A stretch of 64,000 nt of DNA, from the NCBI GenBank assembly GCA_035461525.1, contig DATHVD010000050.1:5035-69034 (forward strand), given 5' to 3'. Source of the DNA: JAIBJN01 sp035461525 (GTDB lineage: Bacteria; Actinomycetota; Thermoleophilia; Gaiellales; Gaiellaceae). A program made the translations under genes and the position numbers. Position 1 is the first letter of the stretch. Each line of letters opens with the position of its first letter. Of the stretch, positions 30,624 to 38,746 are shown piece by piece. Below the pieces are notes generated by a model that saw nothing but the letters and a program-made list of their open reading frames with translations, did not search any database and was not told the origin of the DNA.

Positions 30624-31834
30624 AAGTGACTGGTGACCCCGGCCGGGTCCTCGTCGGCCGTCCGCGCCTCGCGCGCCGCCTCGGGCGCCTCGTACCACGA
30701 GTACGCGTACCCGGGGTCGTCGAGCTCGCGCGCGAAGGCCGTCAGGCGGAGCGGGTGGAACGTGTCGCACATGACCGCGAGCTCGTGCGTCTCGGTCATG
30801 CCGATCGACTTCTCCGCGAGGCCGGGCTGCGGCCCGTGTGGGATACCCGACGGGTGCAGCGTGACGGAGCCGATCTCGATGCCCTTGCGCGACGAGAAGT
30901 TGCCGTCCACGTAATAGAGCATCTCCTCGCTGTTCAGGTTGGAGTGGTGGTACGGGATCGGGATCGCGTCGGGGTCGAAGTCGAGCTTGCGCGGGCAGAA
31001 GGAGCAGATGACGAAGTTGCGCCCCTGGAAGGTCTGGTGCGACGGGGGCGGCATGTGGATCCGGCCGGTGATCGGCTCGAAGTCGTTGATGTTGAACGTC
31101 CACGGATAGACGTAGCCGTCCCAGCCGACGACGTCGAAGGGGTGATAGTCGACGACGTACGTCTGATAGCCGTCCTTGACGCGCACGAGCACGAGGTGCT
31201 CGTCGCGGTCCGTGTGGGTCCTGAGCTCGACGGGCGCGTGCAGGTCGCGGTGGTAGTAGGGCGCATGCTCGAGGAGCTGCCCGTACTCGTTGCGGTAGCG
31301 GCGCGGGATCTCGATCAGCCCCGGCGAGGTGAAGACGAGGTGGCGCTGCTCACTGTCCGGCGCGAACCGGTAGGTCGTGCCGCGAGGGATGACGACGTAG
31401 TCGCCCTCGCGGTACGGGAGGTCGCCGAAGATCGTCTCGAGCGTGCCCGTGCCCTCGTGGACGAAGACGACCTCGTCGCCCTCGCCGTTTCTGTAGAAGA
31501 AGTCCATCGCCTCGGTCGGCCGGGCGAGCGCGATCTCGACGTCGTCGTTCCACATCAGCAGCCTGCGACCGTGGATCGCGTCACCGCCCGCCGGCACGTC
31601 GTGCGTGCGGAAGTGGCGGTGGGCGTGCCCCTCGGGCACCCACTCCTCACGCTCGATCGGCTCGAAGGCGCGGACCTCCTTGACGCGGCAGGGGGAGTGG
31701 AGGTGGTAGAGGATCGACTCGTTCCCGTCGAACCCCTCGAGCCCCATCACCTCCTCGGTCAGGAGCGTGCCGTTCTCGCGGAACTGGACGTGACGCTTGC
31801 GCGGGAGGCGGCCGAGCCGCTGGTACGTGGGCAT
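30620..31834 (-). CDS. hmgA: Homogentisate 1,2-dioxygenase
   Basis: Opens the ring of homogentisate to maleylacetoacetate in tyrosine/phenylalanine degradation, using Fe(II) and O2. 404 residues. Typical features: cupin-like N-terminal half (FVHEGTGTLETIFGDLPYREGDYVVIPRGTTYRF) and the C-terminal metal region (IPYHHSNLNSEEMLYYVDG, LHPSGIPHGPQP). The bacterial family has a shorter N-terminus than the human enzyme, as here. The ATG at 31834 lies 7 nt after TATCCT (leaderless), while repeat copy 4 lies 75-170 nt upstream in the same orientation and may be a second promoter. Confidence 0.95.
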   Translation of the reverse strand: MPTYQRLGRLPRKRHVQFRENGTLLTEEVMGLEGFDGNESILYHLHSPCRVKEVRAFEPIEREEWVPEGHAHRHFRTHDVPAGGDAIHGRRLLMWNDDVEIALARPTEAMDFFYRNGEGDEVVFVHEGTGTLETIFGDLPYREGDYVVIPRGTTYRFAPDSEQRHLVFTSPGLIEIPRRYRNEYGQLLEHAPYYHRDLHAPVELRTHTDRDEHLVLVRVKDGYQTYVVDYHPFDVVGWDGYVYPWTFNINDFEPITGRIHMPPPSHQTFQGRNFVICSFCPRKLDFDPDAIPIPYHHSNLNSEEMLYYVDGNFSSRKGIEIGSVTLHPSGIPHGPQPGLAEKSIGMTETHELAVMCDTFHPLRLTAFARELDDPGYAYSWYEAPEAAREARTADEDPAGVTSHF

Positions 31835-31900
31835 GCGCCCAAGGATATCGGCCGCGTTTCGAGCCGGGCCGGCCGTGTGGCCGCGCGCCCCGCTCCGCAA

Positions 31901-32008
31901 CCTGCCCGTCTGGGGCCACCCCGGACCACCACCCGCTATGAGCGTAACGAGGAAATCCGCGCGCGTGGCGCGCGGATCGTGCCGGAAGCGCTACGAGACC
32001 GTGCCGGA
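31901..32008 (-). repeat. Dispersed promoter/hairpin element, copy 4
   Basis: On the minus strand: CGGCACGGTCT, CGTAGCGCTTC and CGGCACGATCC form three 11-bp units, followed by the GCGCGCCACGC core, TACGCT, then GCGG-GTGGTG and the hairpin GTCTGGGG/CCCCGGAC at 31909-31927. The spacing from the last CGGCACG to TACGCT is 38 nt. It overlaps the 3' end of the FAH-family gene and points into hmgA with a leader of about 90-95 nt. Confidence 0.62.
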
Positions 32009-32818
32009 TTTCGGGACGTTGTCACCGACCCTGTTCCGGAGCACCCCGATCCCCTCGATCTCGAGCTCGACGACGTCACCGGGGCGCAGCCAGCGGCCGT
32101 CGCCGTGCTCGAGGATGCAACCGCCGCCGACCGTGCCCGAGCCGAGGACGTCGCCGGCCCGAAGGCCTCGCGTCCCCCGGGCTGCGTGCGCGACGAGCTC
32201 GTCCCACGACCAGCGCATGTCCGCGAGCGAGCCGCGCGAGCGCTCCTCCCCGTTCACCCGCGCCACCATCTCCAGGCGCAGATCGCCGAACTCGTCGAGC
32301 GTCACGAGCACGGGCCCGAGGCTCGTGGCGAAGTCCTTGCCCTTGGCCGGCCCGAGCCCTATCGCCATCTCCTCACGCTGCAGATCGCGTGCCGACCAGT
32401 CGTTCAGGACTGTGAGCCCGGCGATCTGCCCGCCGGCGCCGACGACCGCCGCCGCCTCGAGCTCGTAGTCCCACTCGGCGCTCTCGGCCGGGAACGGGAT
32501 CTCGTCCTCGGGCCCGTAGACGGACGCCGGGTTGGAGAAGTAGAACGCCGCGATCCGGTACCACTCGGGCGGCACCTCGAGGCCGCGGCGGGCGCGCGCG
32601 GCCCGCACGTGCGCCTCGAAGGCGTAGAAGTCGCGCACCGAGGGCGGGTGGGGCACGGGCGCGAGGAGCCGCACGGCGCCGAGCGCGTGCTCGGCCACCT
32701 CGTCGCCTCCCGACGCCAGCCAGGCGGCGAGCGAGGGGGCGCCGAACTCGACGACCCGATCCCCCTCGATGCGCCCGGGAGCGCGTCCCTCCCCCGTCTC
32801 GAACGTGCAGAGCCTCAG
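31991..32818 (-). CDS. Fumarylacetoacetate hydrolase family protein
   Basis: Probable last enzyme of homogentisate catabolism, splitting fumarylacetoacetate. Metal ligands of the FAH fold are recognisable (DEIPFPAESAEWDYELEAAAVVG, LTVLNDWSARDLQREE, KGKDFATSLGPVLV), and the C-terminus has GDVLGSGTVGGGC. Homology begins upstream of the first GTG, at LRLCTFETGEGRAPGRIEGD; the first codon of that block is CTG (32818), 4 nt after the cold-shock stop, so a CTG start giving 275 residues is likely. If the GTG at 32698 were used the N-terminal domain would be lost. Other FAH-fold enzymes (e.g. acylpyruvases) are possible, but the neighbours support FAH. Confidence 0.85.
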   Translation of the reverse strand: MRLCTFETGEGRAPGRIEGDRVVEFGAPSLAAWLASGGDEVAEHALGAVRLLAPVPHPPSVRDFYAFEAHVRAARARRGLEVPPEWYRIAAFYFSNPASVYGPEDEIPFPAESAEWDYELEAAAVVGAGGQIAGLTVLNDWSARDLQREEMAIGLGPAKGKDFATSLGPVLVTLDEFGDLRLEMVARVNGEERSRGSLADMRWSWDELVAHAARGTRGLRAGDVLGSGTVGGGCILEHGDGRWLRPGDVVELEIEGIGVLRNRVGDNVPKSGTVS

Positions 32819-32822
32819 AAGC

Positions 32823-33032
32823 TCAGCCTTCGATCCGGACGACGTTGGTCGCCTCGGGGCCCTTCGTGCCCTCGCCGGCCTCGTACTCCACGCGCGCGCC
32901 CTCGGTGAGCGTCTTGAAGCCCTCGCCGGCGATGTTGGAGAAGTGGACGAAGAGATCCTTCTCGCCCTCGTCGGGCGCGATGAAGCCGTAGCCCTTCGCG
33001 TCGTTGAACCACTTCACGGTTCCGGTAGCCAT
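32823..33032 (-). CDS. cspA: Cold-shock protein (CspA family)
   Basis: 69-residue single OB-fold RNA chaperone. RNP1 (KGYGFIAP) and RNP2 (LFVHFSNI) motifs are present in TGTVKWFNDAKGYGFIAPDEGEKDLFVHFSNI. The strong Shine-Dalgarno GGGAGG before the ATG and a long leader with TACACT (33110-33115) contrast with the leaderless metabolic genes. It is inserted between hppD and the FAH-family gene of the tyrosine pathway, and the FAH gene starts 4 nt after its stop, so a csp transcript may read through into FAH. Confidence 0.96.
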   Translation of the reverse strand: MATGTVKWFNDAKGYGFIAPDEGEKDLFVHFSNIAGEGFKTLTEGARVEYEAGEGTKGPEATNVVRIEG

Positions 33033-33109
33033 GTCAACACCTCCCTTCCCACGTGCTCGAACGGTCGGGGAGACGCAGTGGACGCCGGAAGACTCGCTCG
33101 TGCGCCCGC

Positions 33110-33115
33110 AGTGTA
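33110..33115 (-). promoter_or_regulatory. Putative -10 hexamer TACACT of the cold-shock gene
   Basis: TACACT on the minus strand about 78 nt before the csp ATG, in the 93-bp gap after hppD. It implies a leader of roughly 70 nt, in keeping with the leader-dependent control usual for cold-shock genes. No clear -35 is visible. Confidence 0.35.
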
Positions 33116-33125
33116 GTCACGCTCT

Positions 33126-34226
33126 CTAGAGATTGCCGCGCAGCGCCTGCTCGCGCTCGATCGCCTCGAACAGCGCCTTGAAGTTGCCCTCGCCGAAGCC
33201 GACGGCGCCGTGGCGCTCGATCACCTCGAAGAAGAGCGTCGGCCGGTCCTGGGTGGTCTTCGTGAAGATCTGGAGGAGGTAGCCCTCGTCGTCGCGGTCG
33301 GCCAGGATCTTCAGGCGGCGCAGGTCGCTCCACTCCTCGCCGATCTCGCCGACGCGGTCGGCGACGTCGTCGTAGTAGGCGTCGGGTGTCTCCAGGAAGC
33401 GGACGCCGCGTGCGCGCAGGGCGTCCACGGTCGCGACGATGTCGTCCGTGGCAAGAGCGATGTGCTGCACGCCCGGCCCGCCGTGGAACTCGAGGTACTC
33501 CTCGATCTGGCTCTTGCGCTTTCCCTCGGCCGGCTCGTTGATGGGAAGCTTGAAGCGGCCTCCGCCGCCCGTCATGACCTTGCTCATGAGCGCGGAGTAC
33601 TCCGTGTGGATCGCCTCGTCGGAGAAGTGGATCATCTCCTTGAAGCCGAGGCAGCGCTCGTAGAACGAGACCCAGTGCTCCATGCGGCCGAGCTCGACGT
33701 TGCCGACGACGTGGTCGACGAGCTTGAGCCCCACGCCGAGCTCCGCCTGGCCGTTGCCGCTCTCGAGCGCCCGGTAGCCGGGCGCGTAGATCCCTTCGTA
33801 CTCCTCCCGGTTGACGAAGGAATGCACGGTCTCGCCGTACGTGCCGATGGACGCGAGCTCGACGCGCCCGTGCTCGTCCTCGACCCAGCGCGGCTCGTCC
33901 ACGCCGCGCGCGCCGCGCTGCAGCGCCTGCCGGTAGGCGCCGGTGGCGTCCGTGACGCGGAAGGCGACGTCCTTGACGCCGTCCCCGTGCACGTGCGCGA
34001 AGCGGGCGACGTCGTGGTCGGGCCGGAGCGCGCTCGTGACGACGAAGCGGACGTCGCCCTGCTCGAGCACGTACGACGCGCGGTCGCGGACGCTGGTCTC
34101 CGGGCCCGCGTAGGCGACGGGCTGGAAGCCGAACGCGTGCTCGTAGTAGTACGCGGCCTGCTTGGCGTTGCCCACCCAGAGCTCGACGTGGTCCCACCCC
34201 ACCAGGGGCATGAAGTCCTGGCTCAT
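33126..34226 (-). CDS. hppD: 4-Hydroxyphenylpyruvate dioxygenase
   Basis: Converts 4-hydroxyphenylpyruvate to homogentisate. 366 residues with two vicinal-oxygen-chelate halves. Fe(II) ligands lie in the second half: His in LKLVDHVVGNVELGRMEHWV, His in GPGVQHIALATDDI and Glu near the end in TLFFEVIERHGAVGFGEGNFKALFEAIEREQ. The C-terminal gating helix (GEGNFKALFEAIE) is typical. The ATG at 34226 lies 8 nt after TAGAAT, a leaderless start. With the FAH-family gene and hmgA it forms most of the pathway. Confidence 0.96.
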   Translation of the reverse strand: MSQDFMPLVGWDHVELWVGNAKQAAYYYEHAFGFQPVAYAGPETSVRDRASYVLEQGDVRFVVTSALRPDHDVARFAHVHGDGVKDVAFRVTDATGAYRQALQRGARGVDEPRWVEDEHGRVELASIGTYGETVHSFVNREEYEGIYAPGYRALESGNGQAELGVGLKLVDHVVGNVELGRMEHWVSFYERCLGFKEMIHFSDEAIHTEYSALMSKVMTGGGGRFKLPINEPAEGKRKSQIEEYLEFHGGPGVQHIALATDDIVATVDALRARGVRFLETPDAYYDDVADRVGEIGEEWSDLRRLKILADRDDEGYLLQIFTKTTQDRPTLFFEVIERHGAVGFGEGNFKALFEAIEREQALRGNL

Positions 34227-34237
34227 CCGAAGCGATT

Positions 34238-35134
34238 CTAGTCGGGCGACGGCGCAGGCGGTCGCCGCTGCCGGGCCAGGACGATGCCGGCGCCGATGAC
34301 GATCCCGCCCGCCACCTGGAGCGCGCCCATCTCCTCGGAGAGGACGACGAGCGCGAAGAACGCGCCCAGGAACGGGTTCAGGTTCGCGTAGAGCGAGGCC
34401 CGCGCGGCGCCCACCCGGTCGATGGCGGTGAACCACCAGATGTTCGTGAACACCAGGCTGAAGAAGAGGCTGTAGAGGAAGGCCGCCCAGGCGAGGGCGC
34501 CGAGCGCGTCCCAGTCCTGGGAGATGAGCTGGGCTGCCGAGGAGACGAGCAGCGGCACCGAGCCCACGAGGAGCATGAAGGCGCTGATCCGGTAGGGCGA
34601 GTAGCGGCGCATGAGCGGCGCCATGGCCACCGAGTACGCGGCCCACGTCGCCGACGCGGCGAGGCCGAGGAGGATGCCGCCGAGGTCGCCGCTCAGGCCG
34701 CCGGCCGACCCCGCCGCGACGAGCCCGACGCCCGCGAAGGAGACGACCGTCGCGAGCCAGTGACGGAGGCGCAGGCGCTCGACCCGGTAGGCGCTCGCGA
34801 CGAGCGCGACGAAGATCGGCAACGTCCCGAACATGAGCGCCACCGTCGCCGCCGTGGTCAGCTTGACCGCGTACGCGAAGGTGAGCTGGTTGAGCCAGAT
34901 GCCGAGCGCGGCGGCGGCGACCATCAGGCGAACGTCGGCCCGTCCGACCCGCAGCGTCCCCTCGTGCGCGTACGTGAAGGCGGAGAAGAGCACCGCCCCG
35001 ATCGCGAAGCGAAGCGACGAGTAGGAGAGCGGCTCCCACCCGTTGGTGAGCGCGTACTTCACCACGGTGAAGTTGAAGCTCCAGCAGAGCACCGTGACGA
35101 AGAGGAGGACGTCGGCGGGGATGCGGTGGCGCAT
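34238..35134 (-). CDS. EamA/DMT-family transporter
   Basis: 298 residues, ten predicted helices in two EamA repeats (LLFVTVLCWSFNFTVVKYAL at the start, TWAAYSVAMAPLMRRYSPYR opening the second repeat). Such proteins export amino acids or metabolites; the substrate here is unknown, though the position 11 nt upstream of hppD could suggest an aromatic compound. TAGCCT lies 9 nt before the ATG at 35134. Confidence 0.88.
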   Translation of the reverse strand: MRHRIPADVLLFVTVLCWSFNFTVVKYALTNGWEPLSYSSLRFAIGAVLFSAFTYAHEGTLRVGRADVRLMVAAAALGIWLNQLTFAYAVKLTTAATVALMFGTLPIFVALVASAYRVERLRLRHWLATVVSFAGVGLVAAGSAGGLSGDLGGILLGLAASATWAAYSVAMAPLMRRYSPYRISAFMLLVGSVPLLVSSAAQLISQDWDALGALAWAAFLYSLFFSLVFTNIWWFTAIDRVGAARASLYANLNPFLGAFFALVVLSEEMGALQVAGGIVIGAGIVLARQRRPPAPSPD

Positions 35135-35197
35135 CGGCCGGGAAGGCTACTTCCGACTCGCGCGACTGAGGCACGCCGAGGCGGTAGAGTCGCGGCC

Positions 35198-35539
35198 ATG
35201 ACCGAGCCGACCGAGCTCCAGCCGATGCCGGCCGCCGACACGCCGCCCGACGCGCGCCTCGAGCCGACGATCGACGACGTCGACGAGCTCGTCGGCCCGG
35301 CGACGCCCCACTTCGCCATGCAGATCCGGGCCCGCGTCCGCGCGCTCCTGCGCGCCCTGCCCGAGGACAATCCGGTGCGACGCCACGGCGAGGAGAAGAT
35401 CCGGCTCCTGGAGCGGCTGGCCTACGCGACGTCGAAGGCCGAGGAGGGGCCGCTCGAGGCCGCGACGCGGCCCGGCTGGGGCGAGATCCCGAGCCACGCG
35501 CCCGCCTCGGACCCCCACCGGCCGCCCGCCGGCGGATGA
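35198..35539 (+). CDS. Hypothetical protein
   Basis: 113 residues, soluble. An acidic, Pro-rich N-terminus (MTEPTELQPMPAADTPPDAR) precedes a helical core (DELVGPATPHFAMQIRARVRALLRALPEDNPVRRHGEEKIRLLERLAYATSKAEEGP). The ATG lies 7 nt after TAGAGT (leaderless). The 3' end overlaps the FabL-like gene by 4 nt (ATGA). No family was recognised; coupling to a lipid enzyme is the only clue. Confidence 0.68.
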   Translation: MTEPTELQPMPAADTPPDARLEPTIDDVDELVGPATPHFAMQIRARVRALLRALPEDNPVRRHGEEKIRLLERLAYATSKAEEGPLEAATRPGWGEIPSHAPASDPHRPPAGG

Positions 35540-36279
35540 CGCCCTTCGCCGGCAAGTCCGTCCTCGTGACGGGCGGCTCGCGCGGCATCGGCAGGGAGAT
35601 CGCGCTCCTCTTCGCGGAGCGCGGTTCAGCGAAGGTGGCGATCAGCTACCTCCGCAACGACCGCGCCGCCGAGGAGACGGCGGGCGCGATCCGGGAGCTC
35701 GGCGCGGAGGCACAGCTCATGCGCGGGAACATCGGCGACCCGGAGAAGGCGGCCGCGCTCGTCGAGGAGGCCGGCCCGCTGGACGTGCTCGTCCACAACG
35801 CGGCGACCGGCGTCATCCGGCCGGCGCTGGAGCTCGAGGAGCGGCACTGGGACTGGACGCTGAACGCGAACGCCCGCGCGCTCTTCACGCTCGCCCGCCA
35901 CGCCGCCCCGGCGATGCCCGCGGGAGGCGCGATCGTGGGGCTCTCCAGCCTGGGCTCGATGCGCGTCCTCGAGGACTACGTGCTCGTCGGCGTCTCGAAG
36001 GCCGCGCTCGAGGCGCTCGTCCGCTACCTCGCCGTCGAGCTCTCCGAGCGCGAGCTCCGGGTCAACGCCGTCTCCGCGGGTCTCGTCGAGACAGGCGCGC
36101 TCGAGCACTTCCCCAAGCGGGAGAAGATGCTCGCGTGGTACGCGGAGCGGACGCCCGCGGGCCGCCTCGTCGAGCCGCGGGACGTGGCCGAGCTCGTCTG
36201 CTTCCTGGCCTCGCCCGCCGCCGCGATGATCCGCGGGCAGACGGTCGTCGTCGATGGGGGCTACTCGGTTCTCGCCTGA
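35536..36279 (+). CDS. SDR-family enoyl-ACP reductase, FabL-like
   Basis: Probable NADPH-dependent enoyl-[ACP] reductase of fatty acid synthesis, 247 residues. The cofactor loop is VTGGSRGIGREIALLFAERG. The active site reads DYVLVGVSKAALEALVRYLAVELS, i.e. Tyr-x6-Lys. That spacing and the following NAVSAGLVETGALEHFPKRE...RLVEPRDVAELVCFLASP...MIRGQTVVVDGGYSVL resemble Bacillus FabL, not FabG (Tyr-x3-Lys). A different reductase activity is possible. The ATG overlaps the stop of the preceding gene. Confidence 0.83.
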   Translation: MTPFAGKSVLVTGGSRGIGREIALLFAERGSAKVAISYLRNDRAAEETAGAIRELGAEAQLMRGNIGDPEKAAALVEEAGPLDVLVHNAATGVIRPALELEERHWDWTLNANARALFTLARHAAPAMPAGGAIVGLSSLGSMRVLEDYVLVGVSKAALEALVRYLAVELSERELRVNAVSAGLVETGALEHFPKREKMLAWYAERTPAGRLVEPRDVAELVCFLASPAAAMIRGQTVVVDGGYSVLA

Positions 36280-36346
36280 GCGGAAGGCTTCCGGGCGCTC
36301 TGGTAGAACCTGGTTGCCATCAACCCCCCCGACCAAGGAGGTCGTC

Positions 36347-36916
36347 GTGTCAACCGTCGCCCTGGACGAGTACGAGCTCGCCGAAGGCGCGTCGCGCTTC
36401 TGGTGGCTCTTCCTCATCACCGGCGTCCTGTGGCTCTGGGTCGCGCTCATCGTCCTGCGGCTGGACCTCAGCTCGGTGACCGCGATCGCGGTCCTGTTCG
36501 GGATCGTCGCCATCGGGGTCGGCGTCAACGAGTTCCTCGCCATGACAGCCTCCACAACAGGCTGGAAGATCGCGCACGGGATTCTCGGCGCCATCTTCGT
36601 CGCGGCCGGCGTCGTCGCGTTCTTCAGGCCCGCGGGGACGTTCGTCGCTCTGGCGTCGCTCGTCGCCTGGGTGCTGCTCTTCAAGGGGATCTTCGACATC
36701 GTCGTCGCGCTCGTCGCCGAGGAGCGGCTGCAGTGGCTCCTGCTCATCCTCGGCATCGTCCAGGTCCTGCTCGCCTTCTGGGCGGCCGGCTACTTCCGCG
36801 GGAGTGCGCTGCTGCTCGTCATCTGGGTGGCCTCACTTGCCCTCCTGCGCGGCTTCACCGAGATCCTGATGGCGTTCCGGCTTCGGAGCCTGAAGAAGGA
36901 GCTCCGCGCCGCGTGA
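36347..36916 (+). CDS. HdeD/DUF308-family membrane protein
   Basis: 189 residues with about six hydrophobic helices in three pairs (WWLFLITGVLWLWVALIVLR, GWKIAHGILGAIFVAAGVVAFF, WLLLILGIVQVLLAFWAAGY and others), as in HdeD acid-resistance membrane proteins. The function is unknown in this lineage. The GTG at 36347 is set by a full Shine-Dalgarno AAGGAGG, so it is translated from a leadered mRNA. A 12-bp terminator hairpin follows the stop. Confidence 0.82.
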   Translation: MSTVALDEYELAEGASRFWWLFLITGVLWLWVALIVLRLDLSSVTAIAVLFGIVAIGVGVNEFLAMTASTTGWKIAHGILGAIFVAAGVVAFFRPAGTFVALASLVAWVLLFKGIFDIVVALVAEERLQWLLLILGIVQVLLAFWAAGYFRGSALLLVIWVASLALLRGFTEILMAFRLRSLKKELRAA

Positions 36917-36924
36917 CGGCCCTT

Positions 36925-36955
36925 CCGGGGCGGCGGACCTTCGCCGCCGCCCCGG
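36925..36955 (+). terminator. Strong terminator hairpin
   Basis: Perfect 12-bp stem CCGGGGCGGCGG / CCGCCGCCCCGG with a 7-nt loop, 9 nt after the HdeD-like stop codon. It is immediately followed by TACGCT, the apparent -10 of the next gene, so terminator and promoter are back to back. Confidence 0.75.
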
Positions 36956-36971
36956 GACGTACGCTCTCCGC

Positions 36972-37988
36972 GTGACCTCGGAGCCCGTCGAGAAGCGGGA
37001 GCCCCGCCGCGCGCGACGGCTCGCGCTCCGCGGCGCCCTCCTGGCCGTCACCGGCGTCTCGCTCTACCTGCTCTTTCCGAGCATCGTCGAGGTCCTGACC
37101 TCATGGGACGCGCTCGTCGACCTGGCGCCGGAGTGGCTCGCGGTCGCGCTCGGCTTCGAGATCCTCAGCTTCGTCTGCGTCTGGGAGCTGCAGCGCGTGG
37201 CGCTGGGGACGCGGCGCTGGTTTCCCGTCGCCACCTCGCAGCTCGCCGGCAACGCGCTCGGGCGGGTGATCCCCGGCGGGCTCGCCGCGGCCGGGGCGCT
37301 CCAGTACCGCATGCTCGTCCGGGCCGGCGTGCCCGGGGGCCGGGTCGCCTCTGCGGTGACCTCCGTCTCGGCGATCCTCTTCGCCACCGTCCTCGCGCTG
37401 CCGCTCCTGAGCCTTCCCGCCATCATCGCCGGGACACCGGTGGCGCCGGGCCTCGCGCAGGCCGCCTACCTCGGGGCGGGAGTCTTCGGCCTCATGCTCG
37501 CGGGCGGGATCGTCGCCTTCGTCTGGGACTGGCCCCTGACCCTCACGGGCGGCGGGATCGAACGGCTCCTGAACCGCTCGCTCCGCCGCCGCCGGCCGGT
37601 GCGCGGCGTCGGCGACCGGCTGCTCGCCGAGCGAGACGGCCTGCGCCGCGCCTTCGGCGCGCGCTGGGAGACCGCCGTCCTCGCAGCGGGCGGCAAGTGG
37701 ATCCTGGACTACCTCGCGCTCCTCGCCTGCCTGCGCGCCGTGGGCGCCGAGCCGAACCCGTCCCTCGTCCTCCTCGCCTACGTCGCCGCCTCGTTCCTCG
37801 GCATGGTTCCGTTCACACCCGGCGGGCTGGGGTTCGTGGAGGCGGGCCTCACCGCCATGCTCGCCCTCGCCGGCGTCGGCGCGAGCGCCGCCGTCGTCAC
37901 GACGCTCGCCTACCGCCTCGTCTCCTTCTGGCTGCCGATCCCCGTCGGCGGCCTCGCCTACGTCCTCTTCAGACGCCGCTACCCGTAG
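36972..37988 (+). CDS. LPG-synthase-TM-like (UPF0104) membrane protein
   Basis: 338 residues with about eight hydrophobic helices, similar to the flippase-like membrane domain of lysylphosphatidylglycerol synthases. Recognisable blocks are SQLAGNALGRVIPGGLAAAGALQYRML and the C-terminal SFLGMVPFTPGGLGFVEAGLTAML. The cytosolic aminoacyl-transfer domain is missing, so a lipid-transport or regulatory role is likelier than LPG synthesis. The GTG lies 6 nt after TACGCT with no Shine-Dalgarno sequence (leaderless). A second member of the family is at 54877-55908. Confidence 0.83.
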   Translation: MTSEPVEKREPRRARRLALRGALLAVTGVSLYLLFPSIVEVLTSWDALVDLAPEWLAVALGFEILSFVCVWELQRVALGTRRWFPVATSQLAGNALGRVIPGGLAAAGALQYRMLVRAGVPGGRVASAVTSVSAILFATVLALPLLSLPAIIAGTPVAPGLAQAAYLGAGVFGLMLAGGIVAFVWDWPLTLTGGGIERLLNRSLRRRRPVRGVGDRLLAERDGLRRAFGARWETAVLAAGGKWILDYLALLACLRAVGAEPNPSLVLLAYVAASFLGMVPFTPGGLGFVEAGLTAMLALAGVGASAAVVTTLAYRLVSFWLPIPVGGLAYVLFRRRYP

Positions 37989-37989
37989 G

Positions 37990-38095
37990 GTGGCGCGGGA
38001 GGACGAGCGGGCGAACGGCGTCGCCGCGCGCTCGTGGAGCCGCTCCGCGAGCCCCCCGCCGAGGAAGCCGGTCGCCCCGGTCACGAGCGCCCTCA
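37990..38095 (-). pseudogene. N-terminal remnant of an NAD(P)-binding epimerase/SDR gene
   Basis: Directly after the stop of the queuosine-precursor transporter gene, the minus strand reads LRALVTGATGFLGGGLAERL and continues about 15 more residues. This is the Rossmann start of extended SDR/epimerase proteins (VTGATGFLG). It then runs into the 3' end of the convergent UPF0104 gene and no further family sequence follows. It looks like a gene truncated by deletion or rearrangement, joined to the transporter gene by an overlapping CTGA. Confidence 0.6.
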
Positions 38096-38746
38096 GGGCC
38101 GAGCCTCCGCAGGTCCGCGCACGTCGAAGACGTCGATCCCCTCGCTCCGCTTCAGCCCGTTCGCAAGGAGGTACGTGAACGGCGTCGCCGCCGCCTCCCA
38201 GGCGACCTTGATCGCCCAGGTGGTCAGGATCGTCTCGGCGAGCGGCGCCGTGCCCGCGAAGGCGATCGTGACGAAGATCGCCGTGTCGAGGCCCTGCCCG
38301 ACGATCGAGGAACCGATCGTCCGCACCCAGAGGAAGCGCCCCTGCGTCGCCACCTTCATCCGCGAGAGCACGTATGCGTTCGCGAGCTCGCCGACAAGGT
38401 AGGCGCACAGGGAGGCGAGGAAGATCCGCCACGTCGTCCCGAGCACCGCCTCGTACGCCGCCTCGTTCTCGGCCCAGAAGTCCGCCGCCGGCAGCCGCAG
38501 GGCGAGCTGGATCGCCCCGACGGCCAGGAGGTTGCAGGCGAAGCCGAGCAGGATCACGCGCCGGGCGGCGCGGAAGCCGTAGACCTCCGTGAGCACGTCC
38601 CCGAGGACGTAGGCGAGCGGGAAGAGGACGTTGCCCGCGTCGAACACGCGCCCCCCGACCTCGGCGAGCTTGACGGCGATGATGTTCGAGACGACGAGCG
38701 CCGTCACGAAGAAGCCGGCGAGGGAGACGAAGCGCCAGGAGGTCAC
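38093..38746 (-). CDS. Queuosine precursor transporter (YhhQ family)
   Basis: 217 residues, about six helices. Family landmarks: FFVTALVVSNIIAVKL near the start, FPLAYVLGDVLTEVYGFRAARRVI, and the C-terminal GQGLDTAIFVTIAF. These proteins import queuine or preQ0/preQ1 for tRNA modification. No queuosine genes are in the window. The GTG at 38746 overlaps the stop of the proline dehydrogenase gene (GTGA). Confidence 0.9.
   Translation of the reverse strand: MTSWRFVSLAGFFVTALVVSNIIAVKLAEVGGRVFDAGNVLFPLAYVLGDVLTEVYGFRAARRVILLGFACNLLAVGAIQLALRLPAADFWAENEAAYEAVLGTTWRIFLASLCAYLVGELANAYVLSRMKVATQGRFLWVRTIGSSIVGQGLDTAIFVTIAFAGTAPLAETILTTWAIKVAWEAAATPFTYLLANGLKRSEGIDVFDVRGPAEARP

Noticed and set aside
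31797..32008. Conserved small protein frames reading through the repeat copies
   Set aside because: Similar Ser/Ala/Arg-rich strings on the reverse strand of the copies follow from shared nucleotide repeats; no start or ribosome site is conserved.
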